Shown here: positions 22,380-34,124 of the stretch, in pieces
How the letters are laid out: each line of letters starts with the position of its first letter
How positions within the stretch are numbered: the first letter of the stretch is position 1
Origin: Sepioteuthis lessoniana
Taxonomy: Eukaryota > Mollusca > Cephalopoda > Myopsida > Loliginidae
NCBI GenBank assembly: GCA_963585895.1
Contig: OY757915.1
Span: 94,811,071 to 94,875,070, forward strand
DNA: 64,000 bases
Reading direction: 5' to 3'
Program-made: the position numbers and the translations under genes
The notes under the pieces: model-generated
The model's database searches: none
Told to the model about the DNA's origin: nothing
What the model saw: the letters and a program-made list of their open reading frames with translations, nothing else

Positions 22380-23010
22380 TGTGCGTCCGTAATTTACGGG
22401 TATTGCTCTCTAAATTATTTCCACCACAAATACAGCACAAAACTTTACAATCGCGTAAAAGAAATGGAATAGAACACAACGAACATTAAACGACAAACAA
22501 TTTAATATGCATATAACAGAATATGAAAACAAATAAAATACATGATGTGTAAATGGCCTTTTGGAAAATAAAGTTTGGCAAGAAGAAAATAAATTTGCTT
22601 AAAGGTGTGTGTATGTTAACGGAGTCCGTAAATAAGTCGTTCTTACTTACATTAAGTTCATGTCTTGTTTTATGATTGTGGCTACAGCGTGTCGCGTTGA
22701 TGAAAGAAAGTTTGTCGGGTTTTTCTTTTGAATGTGATTCGCGGCCATCTGAAGCTAGGTCATGAACTTTAGTTGCGGAAGGAAAGGAATTTGTCGGACA
22801 CAGTATCGGCTACTGCATTACTGGCTTAGTGGCTTGTGGTGTTGTCTTAGTCTTCGTGTAAGTCTGTGTGAATGGGTCCCTAACTCTATGTTATTTATAT
22901 CCTACAGGTGGATCAAAGAATCGTCCTAAAATTTTGGCGCGTAGACATTTATTGACAAATCAGATTTGTATTTTACTATTTTATTTTCGAGCCTAAATAT
23001 TTTCTGTTAG
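22380..23010. other. CpG-bearing island, possible LTR or exon
   Basis: GC and CpG content rise here relative to the surroundings (gtgcgtccgtaatttacggg, gtgtcgcgttgatg, gattcgcggccatc, ttggcgcgtagac). On the minus strand a TATA-like gatataaataacat lies near 22900. No reading frame of note and no terminal repeat were found. It could be a diverged solo LTR or a promoter region. I cannot decide. Confidence 0.3.
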
Positions 23011-23749
23011 TTGACTTCCGATCCTATTTTTCTAGAATGTTCTATTCTATGTTTTTAGCTGATTGGTTGAAAAATGTAACTTAAATGCTAATGCAGTTTT
23101 GATCCTAAATTTCTAGAATGTTCTTAAGTATGTTTTTATTGCTTATTTTAAAACTAGAAAAAATGTGTATCCTATAAGATCAGAAATGAGGAGGATTATG
23201 GGAGCAAGATCAGAGTAACGACACGTATAAAGGATTTAGAAAAAGACAGTTGGTGCTTTTTTTTTACCAAGAAAGGCTAATGTGAGCATAGAAAGAAACT
23301 GAGAGAGTACAATTTTTTTTTATATCGTGAATCATTTTCAGACCACATATAATTATAAATCTAAATTGAGTAAAATCTGTAATATGGAAGTTATAGAAGT
23401 TTGAGGTCTTAATGGAATACACAGGGACTTTTTTGTTATTTATAAAACAGCATAAATGATTTCAGCTTGCTATAATCATTATACATTTACTGGATATTTT
23501 AATTCAAGGAAAACTAGAAAGCACTTACTGAATGCATACATCTACCAAAGGCATTGTCACTAAAACCTGAATGATAAGGTTACATATCCTTTAGTATATA
23601 TCATAAGAAAAGCATTTAATAATTATTTCTTCAAGATAGATCTTCAAACTTCCAATTTAATAATATTACTCTGAAGATATCATTGTTGTATTAATACCTT
23701 TTGAAAAGACAAAACATTTTTTACCTTGCAATGTTAACAAAATTTAAAG

Positions 23750-24130
23750 AACCGGCCTTGTTAACAAGGCTTAAAATAGGCTGACTGTATCACCAACAGA
23801 AGTATACCTCCCACCAAAAAAAAGAAAAAAAGAGGGGTGGCTGTACTTAGTATGATACTAAACTGCATCTGATGGCAATACTTCAGTTATGGAGAGTTGA
23901 GGAGTGAGGAATACCCCTTCATTGTCATCACTCCTGTGGCCACTCTAATCTTGAATGGTAGTACCTACTAGGGTCACATCTATTGGTCAAATAGATCTGT
24001 TTGAAAATTATTTGTATTTGATAGGAATACTTGATGCTCTATAACTGTAAATTATTTGTATTAAGAATAGTTACTTCAAACTATTATTGTTTAATAAGGA
24101 TTATTATTACTTAGTTGAAACCATTTATGA
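23750..24130 (+). mobile_element. D element, diverged, tail lost
   Basis: Head around ttaacaaggcttaaaatagg is weak. The body is clear: gatactaaactgcatctgat, gagttgaggagtgaggaat, cattgtcatcactcc, tagtacctactagggtcac. A second-type internal array follows. The terminal tail is not visible. Confidence 0.6.
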
Positions 24131-24539
24131 CTCTACAATTGGAGAACCAGAGAAGTATGACTCCATGAAAAAACTTCACTCAGACCAGAGAAGTTAATCT
24201 CCACAATAATCAAATATGTGGCCTACATAATCATTCAAGTCATCTTGCACTGGCTTGTCATTGGATTTCATTTTCTTAGGTAGGTGAGTATAAGTGTACA
24301 AAATTGAAAACCATGAGATGCAGCATGTTACATGTGAAGCAAAGAAGGTGAACCCAAAAGCGGATCAACCGTGCACCTTACTTGATACTGGGCAGATGAA
24401 CCTCATAGGTCAACAGCTGGGATCAAATTGTTGAGTCGGGAAACTACTGCTGCTCTTCTATAATGATAATATATATTGATAAGAAGATATAACCATTAAA
24501 AGATTATTATCACTCAAATTCAATGCAAATGTCCAAACT

Positions 24540-25589
24540 ACTTCAAATGGGTCAACCAGCGATGTGTTCAGCTGAGGTTGGAGTTCTGGTCCCAGGGTTT
24601 CAAAAACCAGAAACAGAACTCAATCAAACTTACCTAAAATTTAAAAAAAACAACTTTCGACATCACAACTTTAAATACAATAAACCAGCTACCTGAGCTT
24701 ACTGCATCTGTAGACTGTAGAAACAAAAGTCCGATGGCCACCAGCAGTTCCTTCTATCTCGTACTTAGCTTTAAGGTTGAAGTAGGAAATGGATTTCGGG
24801 ATTCCTTTTCACGGCTGCTACAGAGAGCAATCAGAGACACACAAGTAGCGCTTCTCTCACTTTCGTTTCTCGCTCGCCGTGTTACCACGTTTGTCCAACC
24901 GTCAGCAAAAACGGTGACCATAAATGTTTATTTCCAAAAAAGTAGTAAATACAATTCTGGGAAGCACAAGGCCCCAAGGGGGGAAGGAGTGCTGGTCTAT
25001 GAAAATTAAGGAGCCCTAGCTAGCTACAGTCGCTGGCCCATTCAACAATACAATTGGTCATTCATTCTCCGCCGAACGCGCTACAATCACCGAAATACCA
25101 CATTTACTATATGAAAAGAGTCCTACTTAAAAACCCAGGATGAAAAATGTATTCGATTTACAATAAATGGTCTATGTAAAATTTATGAAAGTGATGGGAA
25201 TGGGAGAGAAGCCCTAAAAGAAAAAGTAAAAATAGAACAAAATAAACAGCGTTTAGTTTTCTTCCCATCCTATAAAATGGAGGCCGACTGTTTCCGATCT
25301 CCGAGGGGATCGAAAACAAGCCGTACCTTACCTAATGGGGAAGGGAAACTAGGCTAAAGGGGCAAAATAAGCGCAGGGTAGGGCACGGTGTGGGAGGTTT
25401 ATGCAGGAATGAGAATATTGATATGAATTCCAAGACCTTCAGAAAAAATTGGGCTGGATCGAGGGTTAAGGAACAATAGAGAATGGGGGTGGGGAAGACC
25501 TTGGAGACTAACAGCTAGATGACGGTGACAATGACTCACAACATACTGCTAACTAGGGAAAAAGTGAACATGCAAACTACTTACCCGCC
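24540..25589. other. GC-richer island adjoining the Tx1 element
   Basis: CpG-containing sequence (cgctcgccgtgttaccacg, ctccgccgaacgcgctac) with a 91-codon plus-strand frame at 24734-25009 that I do not recognise. The minus strand has aataaacatttatgg, a possible poly(A) signal. The stretch 24716-25085 starts TGTAG and ends CTACA, as a solo LTR would, but the five bases flanking it do not match. It is not the expected 3' part of the adjacent Tx1 ORF2. Confidence 0.3.
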
Positions 25590-26365
25590 AGCTGATGATT
25601 ATTAGGCAGATGAAGCAGAGACAAGCGGTAAAGGATCAAGGGGAAGACATACATGGCGCACACCTCTGCCCTGCCCTTTAAAGACAACCACCTTCGAAGC
25701 CAGGTGCCCACCTAGGCATTTACCTTGGTCTGTACTTCCGACCAGTTTCGCTCCAGTTGGAGCTTGGGCCCGAACCACATACTGAGGATGCAGATGTGTC
25801 CGTCACTCCAGTGGAAAGGCCCTGGCAGGGAAACGCCACCCTTCCAGGCACCTAGCCGCAAGTCTTCACTCTAATCAAAGTTGATCTTGGCCCTTCTTCA
25901 CTGCTTTTATGTCCAGATAGCAGGACACAAAGATAGTGATATCATTGGCGTACTCTGGAGCAGGGACATCAAAGCGAGGACATAAAGAGGAGACAAGGGG
26001 CAACCCTGCCAGACCGACTGCTCAATCGTGAGCACTTCCGAGTGCTTCCCGTTCACCTGCACCACCGCCTGCAGATTGTGGTACATCATGCTAATCCATT
26101 TGCAGAACTCCAGTTCAAATCCGGTGTTCTCCAGAGCAGTCGCTAAGAACCGATGGTCAACCCTATCGAAGGCCGTGGACTGATTTAAATTGATCAGCGC
26201 AGCTTTGGCGCTGTCTTTTAATCCCTCTAGGACCACGCGCACCAAGGTGTCATGCATCTCATGATATGAGCCGAGCACGCGCCCGTCCGGTGATTTGACC
26301 GATTCAATATGACGAAAGGGGAGCCTTCGTACTTCTTCCTCATGTGCTAACGCGTTGCATTTCAC
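25590..26365 (-). pseudogene. Tx1-like LINE ORF2, reverse transcriptase part
   Basis: Minus-strand reading starts in the linker (NALAHEEEVRRLPF...), then jumps from VKSPDGRVLGS to a palm segment with AALINLNQSTAFDRVDHRF, where the usual motif has D-Q-S-K-A-F-D-R-V. It continues with VNGKHSEV and the GCPLSPL motif. The fingers and first palm motifs, about 150 residues in the family, are deleted. The catalytic box that should read YADD reads YAND at 25941-25952. Further homology (LDIKAVKK, RLSLKGRAE-like, LILYRLSLL) continues to about 25590 with frame breaks. No reverse transcriptase activity is possible. Confidence 0.85.
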
Positions 26366-27384
26366 GACTTCGTTTTAATCTAGATCTAACTACGTATCCC
26401 TTGTAGTGCTTGTTATCCTCACGCTCAAGGTCCCACCAAGATAAATCTACAGTTAGAGAATCCCCCCCATCCAATGCCCAGGATAGCTTATCTTCTAAAG
26501 ATTTTGTCAACTTGGTCCTATCTAAGTTGAGCTGGCGACCGTATTTGATGGAGAAAATTCTAATCCATTGTTTGAGAGATCCCCACCATTTATTCCCAGT
26601 AAACGCTCCCACTAATGCCCGCTGAACTAGGGATTCTAACTGGTCCCAGAAGTCCCATATCTCCAGTAAAGCGTTATTGAACTTCCAGTAGCCGGCCAGA
26701 CTAAGCCTATCAGCTAACCGCAGATTGACTCTAACAAATTTATGGTCAGTCCATACTACATAGTGGAACGTGGGACACTTAACAAAATCAGTGTCAGCTC
26801 TTCTAACACTCTGTCCAGGATCTAGCATGGACAGAGGGCGGACTGTCTAGCCACGTCCACAAATCCCTCCCTGGGTGATCCAAATCATGGCGAACCATAA
26901 AATCAATCAGGCTGCTTTCACACTTTCTCGAACCTCTAGCTCCCCTTCCGACCCTGTCTATCTTGGGATCAAGGATTGCATTCCAATCACCTATTAAAAC
27001 TGTTTCGAATCGTCGAGGAACGGCGCTAACCGCTGAAAATAAGAAAATTCTCTGCAGCAATATTGGCCGCATAAACTCGAAACGTTTAACGGCAATATCG
27101 GCCACAACCAGCCGGCCCCCATCATCTGCAAAAACAAGATTTACATCAGTATTGCATCCAATTAGCAAAGAGCCTCCAACGCTGCTACGACTGCCGTATG
27201 CTGAAAGGACAACATAGTCGTTCTCCAGTACCCGACAGTCCGCAGTGCAAAAGAAGTGAGTCTCTTGCACTGCAGCAACATCTATCCTGAGGGTCGAGAG
27301 TTCACCAAGCAAGCATGCACACTTACTTGGATCCCTCAGTCCTCTCGTATTCAAAATATCAAGGTTTAGAGCCATCAAACCCAC
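26340..27384 (-). pseudogene. Tx1-like LINE ORF2, endonuclease part
   Basis: The N-terminus MGLMALNLDILNTRGLRD opens an apurinic-type (exonuclease/endonuclease/phosphatase) domain. Visible catalytic motifs are QETH (acidic residue), IGDWNAIL (aspartate and asparagine) and, after a frameshift near 26815, WTDHKFV (aspartate-histidine pair). The domain nicks target DNA to prime reverse transcription. Two frames are needed to cover it (26803-27384 and 26340-26828), so it is a pseudogene. GC content is well above the background, as expected for a relatively recent insertion. Confidence 0.85.
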
Positions 27385-27399
27385 TTACCTTACTCACTG

Positions 27400-28730
27400 T
27401 TGACTATAGTGTGGAAAACGTCGGAAGTGAGGACGCCAACTGCATGCCTGAGGGATCCTGTGCTGAGTTCAGATGTAACTCAGCCATCTCTGGAGAAGCC
27501 TCCGACGTCTAGGGGATACCTCAGCTTTAACGACCTGTCAAAGGAGGGGTGCACATAAATAGGGACCCTCCCTTCGCAAAAAGACATGATTTTCTTGTGA
27601 GAAAGGTGCTCCAACTCTGCCAGCCTTATGTCCGCCCGACTGGCTTTCTCAAGGAAACACTACAAGCCTTTAGTGCAGCTTCCAGCCAAATGAACAAAGG
27701 TGGTCACCATGGGTGCACCCCTGAACAAATATGGGTTGAAAATGTTTTTGTCCTTGATTTTCTTGAAATTCAGGAGTGGCTTGAGTGCTCTGCAGAGTTG
27801 GACGTCTGTAGAAAGTTCTTCAGTTTACACAGAGCACAAAGCCACTCCTAATAATTCCTCTGTGTTTGGGATAGATGAAATAGAATATGATCTGTGATGT
27901 GAATTAGGGTCTTTGGATGGATCTGATGATAGTCTATTTTGAGATCTTGAATGGGAGAACAACCTTGGAGGTGAGAGAGAGGGGAGAGTTGGGGAAAAGG
28001 GGATTTCCAGTGATTTGGGGGGGCAGGGGTGAGGTTTGTTTTAGAAGGGGTTGAGGTTGTTTTGGTGGGTTTCATTTTTCTTTTTCAGGGGTGCATTGTG
28101 GGGCTGCCTGCTGTGGAAAAGAAGGGTAGGCAGTGAGGACGTCTACATTTAATGGAATTGGAACATTACACTTGATCACTCTTATCATCCGTTTTCCCTT
28201 TTATTTGGATTGGAGCCGGAAATATTTCAGCTAGTTTTGATGGTAATTCCTCCAAGGGCAGCAGGACATCCCAGATGGTGTAGCTTTGCCGGTAAAAATA
28301 TCAGCATGGGATGCCTGCAGTTCTCAGCCAGTCTCCTTGTTCTTAGGTCGGTGACTATAAGGGACAGGGTCTTTAGGCACCATGGCTGCCAGCAGGTTGG
28401 GGATAGGCAAGATGGTATTGCCTTGAAAGTATGGGGCATATTTGCCCACCCTGTCCGTTTCATGCTCTTCTGCCATTTTTCCTTTTATGGTCCAGGAGAC
28501 TGGTGTTGCAAGGCTGTTGTTGTTATCATATGGAGTCCTTTATCCAGGTTGCATAGAACTAGCTGGGAGTGACAATTCCTGGGAACCAGGTAGCACTGGC
28601 CATTCTGTTGGTGTTATTGTTACCAGTTGTTCTGGCTCCTTAGGAGTAGCTTCCAGGTCTTTGAGGATTGTGAATATATCTCTATGTGAGTTAATGTTTT
28701 CTTCCTCCATAATTGCTTTAGGCAACTAGG
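27400..28730 (-). pseudogene. Tx1-like LINE ORF1 remnant
   Basis: Upstream of ORF2 on the same strand, several broken frames carry what I take to be ORF1 of the same element. Near 28540-28725 an ATG-initiated stretch contains MEEENINS and ILKDLEATPKEPEQLV. Near 28330-28470 other frames contain NTILPIPNLLA and DPVPYSHRPKNKETG. Near 27515-27600 one reads KKIMSFCEGRVPIYVHPSFD followed by LKLRYPLDVGGFSRDG. ORF1 would encode a nucleic-acid-binding chaperone. I saw no intact zinc knuckle. Family attribution is from position and recollection of related elements. Confidence 0.6.
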
Positions 28731-29006
28731 AGGAGAGATGAAGAGATGCTAGAGGAAGTTGCTGCTGTTGTTACTGGTTGAGATAGAATGGAAAATAATA
28801 TGAAAATATTGCATTGACCTAAAAAACTGGAGTAAAAAGTGAAAAGAAAAAGGAGAAAAAGTTTGGTCATACTGATGTTTGTAATCCATAAGGAATGGAA
28901 TCTTATATCAAACAAAAATTCTTGAGTTGTTGATATGTAATTCCCCTTGAATCCAACAGTGACTGCCAAATCGCAGCTACTGCTTATGTTTCTGTTTTTA
29001 TGCCAG

Positions 29007-29157
29007 TCCAGACTGGCCAAAATTTGCATGAGTACAACTCTTGTCTTGTCTCCAACAAGACAGGTGTCCTATAAATTGTGCCTCCAAGAATGGCCATATT
29101 TCTTTCCTAACAGTACCCTGCACATGAGACATGTTCATGTTCTCTCCGGACTCTACG
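29007..29157 (+). other. candidate isolated exon (weak)
   Basis: A pyrimidine-rich run followed by tgccag (29001-29006) precedes a 151-bp segment open in one frame, and the segment ends tctacg followed by gtaagt (29158-29163), a consensus splice donor. The 50-residue translation (SRLAKICMSTTLV... HVLSGLYG) is not recognised. One open frame of this size is not rare, so this may be chance. Confidence 0.2.
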
Positions 29158-29289
29158 GTAAGTAATTTCTCACGTTACATAGACAAAGAGAATATAGACA
29201 CAGAAATATAGATATGACCAAAGCAAACTAGAACTAAAATACCATGAATCTGGCAATGGATGGATATTTTTGTCAGTAGCTGCATGTAA

Positions 29290-31640
29290 AAACTGTCAAT
29301 TCTGTCATAACAATTGTCTTAGACTACAGTCCCATTAATATCAGTGATGAAACAAACATCAACACTTCTATAATGTGCTACTTTCCCTTGTTCATTCACA
29401 ATGTTCTGATCATCAGTAGAGACATGAATGCTCATATAGGCAAAAGTGAAAATAATAAATTCTATTTACACAACTCTCCAAACAGAAATAGTGAATATCT
29501 GACAGAATTTTCACTTGAGAACCAGCTTGTATGCCTTAACACTAGATTCCAAAAAAGGAAGAAAAACTATGGACTTATGCTTTCTCAAAAGCACAGCTAG
29601 GTTAGATATTTATAAATAAGAAGTTGATAAACAGTGCATTGAAGTGTGAGGCATACTTCTCTTTTGAAGAGTTATCTTCCAATTATTGAATCATCTCAGT
29701 AAAGATCCATTTGAGTCTATGCAGAAATAAGTATCAGGTAAATCTTTGATATGATTGGTCCTCACTTGCCAATAGTGATTTATACAATCACTATATGGTA
29801 ACTGTAAGAAACAAGTTTGATACTCTTTAGAAGAGATCTGAAAACTTTGCTACTGCCCACTTAGAAGCAGCAACTGAGAGCAGATCAGCCAAATCCAAAA
29901 CCAAATGTAAAGTTCCCTGGAAGTCAATGAAAAATGAGATAAAATGAAAAAAGCATCCTTTCTTAATAAAAGAAACTCAACTAATGCCAATGCACAAAAA
30001 CTTAAGAAAACCCAGAGAGAACAAACTAAAACATACCAAAAAGAATAACTAGAATAGATCTAAGGTCAAATCAATAAAATCAGAAATTCTACTGAAGATA
30101 AACAATCTCAATTAGCATAGTAGACAATAAATGAAGTTAGCAAAAGGAAAAGCACATCAAGATCAAAACTAAAAGCTGGCAGTCAAGAAGAAAGACTTCA
30201 GAAGTGGAAAAAACATTTCAAGAATCTGCTTGGAAACCCTTTTGAAATCCCAGATAAATTTACTGTAGAATTAATGAAAACATCAAACTTGAATACTTTA
30301 CAATGGATGAACTGAACAGTGTCTTGAAAATAAGCAAAAGCAAAAAAGCTGTAGACCTCAACAAAATACCTCCTGAAATATGGAAGACAAGAATATTTGG
30401 TGACATACTTCTTTGATTATATAATGCTATGTACAAACAAAATACAATAAAGAAATGGATGAAAGGTTGCATCCTTCCCTTCCAGAAGAAAGGTAACCTT
30501 GGAATCACTAAAAATTATGAAGATATAACTCTGACTGCCATAGCTACTAAGGTTTATAATGCCCTGCTTTACAATCATATCCAAATAGAAATTGAGAAAA
30601 TTCTTTGAAAAGGTCAAATTGAATTTCAAAGAAATTGATCACAACTTCTTAGATTCTGGCTATTTATAAAATCATTGAAGGAGTACATATAAAAAATCTT
30701 GAGGCAACACTTCTGTCTATAGATTTCTCCAATGCATTTGATTTCACAGACAGAGTAAAGATGATTTTTCTGACATTGTTTCAAGAATCTTGCAAGGAGA
30801 TAAATTAACACCATATCTTTTTATAATCTGCTGAGATTATATACTATGAATATCAAAAGATCTCATGAAAGAAAATGGTTTCACATTTAAAAAAAAAAAA
30901 GGGCAAGAAGCAGATGATATCCTATAGAAACCATAACAGATGCAGACTATGCATATAATTTAGAGCTTCTAGCAAATATACAACCCAAGCTGAATCTCTG
31001 TTGCATTGCCTAGATCAGATAGCAAGAGGCATTGGTTTGTGTATGAACTGGAATAAAAGAGAGTTCTTGTGTTTTAAACAAATTGGTGCCATCTCCACAT
31101 TAAATGACAAACCTCTGAAATTAGTAGAATATTTCACATAGCTTGGTAGCAATATCTCATCTAATGAAAGCAATGTCAACATTTGCATTAGAAAAGCATA
31201 GACTACTATTGCCAGATCATATGGAAACGTGATCTCTCTAAAATGGGAATTCTTCCAAGCTGAGGTTATATCAGTACACCACTTTGATTTTAATGAAAAA
31301 CTTGGAGAAAAAGTTAGATAGAAACTACACAAGGATGCTGCATACTGCTTTGAACAAATTCCTGGAAGTAGCACCTCACTAAACAACAGCTGTATGGCCA
31401 CTTGCCTTGCATCTCACAAACCATCCAAGTATGATAAACAAGATATATTGGGCACTGCAGAAGAAGCAAGGAAAAACTCATTAGCAAAGTTTTTCTGGGA
31501 ACTCCCACATACAGACACTCTAGTGTTGGCCAACCAGCAAAGACTTATATTCATTAGTTGTGAGAACTGGATACCATCTACAGGACTTACAAAGAGCAAT
31601 GACTGATAGGAATAGATGGTGAAACAGAGTCAAATGAATC
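29290..31640 (+). pseudogene. RTE-type LINE ORF2, decayed, 5'-truncated
   Basis: It starts inside the endonuclease (NVLIISRDMNAHIG, where GDMN is expected; then LHNSPNRN). The reverse transcriptase follows: SKKAVDLNKIPPEIWK, KGCILPFQKKGNLGITKNYE, ITLTAIATKVYNALL. The catalytic box reads YAYN instead of YADD at 30948-30959. The C-terminal region is recognised by CFKQIGAISTLNDKPLKLV, GSNISSNESN, and a terminal LANQQRL. Many stops and frameshifts occur. An A run at 30888-30899 and missing palm motifs suggest internal deletion. The 3' end joins a D tail near 31650. Confidence 0.85.
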
Positions 31641-31649
31641 CATGCTATC

Positions 31650-31815
31650 AACACAACAATGGCTTGAAACTATATAATTGTGTGCAAACAAATGACTCTT
31701 ACTGAATAGAAATGAATACTTGAAATCATATAATCATTGGTATTAGATAGGAATACTTGAAACCATAAAACTGTGTGCAGATTATTTGTATTAGAGAGGA
31801 ATATTTGATATCATA
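31650..31815 (+). mobile_element. D-type internal repeats without head
   Basis: Three or four units of the second repeat type (gaaactatataattgtgtgc, gaaatcatataatcattgg, gaaaccataaaactgtgtgc). They directly follow the LINE 3' end. The terminal tail is absent. Confidence 0.55.
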
Positions 31816-31894
31816 TGACTTTGAGCAGAAAAAGCTCTAAGGAAGAAGCTGCACAAAAAATGTAAATGTACACTTTTCCCAAACCTTATGGATT

Positions 31895-32285
31895 GCCCAG
31901 TCAGCTGGGGCCTGTAGAATACACCAACTGCTTCACTGCAGAGTGGTAAGACTCCACCCCCACCCACTGAGTGTCCTGGATATGTCACTAAACAATCTGA
32001 TGGAGAGGTTCCAGTAATGCTGGAGCTTTGGGGAATGCAGAGTACCCCTTCATTGCCATTGCTCTCAGGCTCACTCTGGCCCAGAGTGGTAGCACCTGAT
32101 AGAGTCCTATCTATAGGTCAAATAGAACTAGACTGAGTGCTTGAACTAAACTGAATTGCTTGAAATAAAACTATTTTGACATTCAAACTGTGTACTTATG
32201 CTAAACTGAATTGTTTTCAATAGAACTGTTTGTTTGTATAAAAGTGGATTTGGCTTTAAATAACCTACAAAGGTTGATATAGAGG
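31895..32285 (+). mobile_element. D element, 3' end clipped
   Basis: Starts exactly at gcccagtcagctggggc. Full body (tgtcctggatatgtcacta, ccagtaatgctggagctt, tagcacctgatagagtccta), a short internal array, and the tail to aggttgatat, where the final ccataaaacccaacc is missing. Confidence 0.85.
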
Positions 32286-33524
32286 TTTGTTAGTTATTAT
32301 TTGTTTTGTTTGTAATAGTAGTAATCATCGTTGTTGTAGGTATCTGACTCTTTTGTTGTTTTTCTTACCCCATTAACTTATTGGCTTCTTTGTCTGTGGA
32401 AGGCTGCACAAGAATTTAAGGCAGGAAAGAAAGAGATAAAGACACCTTTCAAATTCCAACTTTATTTTAGGGTTTAATGACCATTCTGTGAGCAAGGAAA
32501 TTTTTCCTGAGACCAGTAGAAATAGTTATGTCTCACAGACAAGGCATTAAAATATATTAGTTATTTTCAGTGGGTGGTGACTTTAGGGTCAGTGGTTACA
32601 TCTGCTAGGTGTTTTTCAGCGAGGTGTTTTGTGATGATAAAAGTTTGCCTTTCTTCATTTTGTCCAGTGGTATCTTCAGCAAGGTATTTTTAGCAGAGGC
32701 AACTTGATAGCTGCAGACACAGCCTGCCGTGAAATCTAGGACTTAGCAAGCAGATGTGCTACCTTGCCAGCAGCCAAAAGAAGCAAGTCCTTTCATTATC
32801 AGTGGTAACAGCTGAAAAAGAGAACGGATTTCTTTTTGGTGTCAGGAAGTCTATTTTTTAGGCATGTGCAAATTTCGCTTCCAGTCAGACTTCTTGGAAC
32901 TGCTACATTTTTTTAATTTATTTTTATTTTATTTTTTAATCCCCACCACCTAGAAATAAAATAACTCTAGATGAGTTCACATACTGTAAAAATCAATCAG
33001 TTAATGAATCAATCAAAATTGAAAGAATATTTCTGGATCTAACCTAAAATTTAATCAGTTGTTTCTTGTATGACCATTCTTCTAAAAAATATCAACATTC
33101 ATGGAAAACTTCTTTAGACATATTGTATGGAAAAACAAGCATGAATGACTAGATAACCTCTGTCAAAACTTCATAAGCGCAGGTAACAAAAAACAAAACT
33201 TAAAATGTTGAAACAACTGCATAACACATAGCATTTTATATAAATAAAATATCAATGACAAATGATATGATATTTATTTAAGCCGACATAATTTACTTTC
33301 CTTTTATTATTTGACATTTATATAAGTTAATGGTATTTGTTATTTATGCTTAACATATGAAATGTAAACTTTGAATAATCGATTTATGCATTTTGTCAAT
33401 ATGGCGCTAGGTGAATGAAAAAGACAGTTACAGGCAAGATTATGATAATCAACAAAATAGTTAACACTTTCTAGACTGTGTAATGTATTGTTGGTCTTGA
33501 TTTGCTGTCAAGATATCTACAGAT
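32286..33524. other. unannotated sequence
   Basis: No gene or family is recognised. The part 32390-32910 is somewhat less AT-rich (ctgcagacacagcctgccgt) and its minus strand has an AATAAAG near 32465. A solo LTR is possible but no ends are visible. Confidence 0.3.
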
Positions 33525-33731
33525 AGTTGGTTGATTAAATTTTTGACGGGTCAGTCTTTGTTGAGCTATTCAATGCCAAAGACAGGTTTTTTTTGTTTTT
33601 CAAGCAATCATATGTTTTCAAGTAACTAATAGTAAACCATAGTAAACAATCATAGCTTGAAGTGATTATTTTTAATACAAATACTTTATACACAGTTATA
33701 TGGTTTCAAATAATTCTGATTAAATCTAATT
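33525..33731 (-). mobile_element. D tail and internal repeats
   Basis: The tail complement (gttggttgattaaatttttg, gagctattcaatgccaaaga) is followed by second-type units (gcttgaagtgattatt, cagttatatggtttcaaat). It is interrupted on the right by the foldback at 33732. Confidence 0.6.
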
Positions 33732-34070
33732 TGTTATTACTTAGAATATTCAGACTATTGACCTCATCTTTATTGTTATACTCACTATGTTTTGGCCAGT
33801 ATGTCTTTCAGTCTTCATCAGGTATTTCAAGTTGAACTCGGGAGTCCACACAGAATCTCAAACTGAACCTTTATTTGAACCATAGGGGTAGACTGTCCCA
33901 ATTCTGTTCACCATGATCAGGTACAAGTGTTAAGTTATGCTAAGTATTCCTTATAGGGATAACAAGGAATACTTACTATAACTTAACTCTTAACACTTGT
34001 ATCTGATAATGGTATAACAATAGAGATGGGGTCAATAGTCTGAATATTCCAAGTAATAACAATTATCAAG
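33732..34070. repeat. foldback element with a split left arm
   Basis: The right arm 33966-34070 is continuous. Its complement occurs as two pieces on the left: 33732-33782 (gaatattcagactattgacc) and 33914-33953 (gatcaggtacaagtgttaag), separated by about 131 bp absent from the right arm. The loop is about 12 bp (tagggataac). It lies inside D-derived sequence. Confidence 0.75.
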
Positions 34071-34124
34071 CTTCATATCCGAAATTTAGACAAATTAATC
34101 TGATATGTGCATAATTGATTTTAA

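Noticed and set aside
24270..24470. another tRNA SINE on the minus strand
   Set aside because: There is a weak B-box-like stretch, but no second copy in the window and no A box, so it is not supported.
24716..25085. solo LTR
   Set aside because: The ends read TG...CA, but flanking 5-mers do not match and no primer-binding site or polypurine tract is visible. Kept only as an unexplained island.
26963..27217. plus-strand frames at 26410-26625, 26963-27217, 27315-27512 and 27549-27851 as genes
   Set aside because: They are antisense shadows of the Tx1-like ORF1 and ORF2, whose minus-strand reading gives recognisable motifs.
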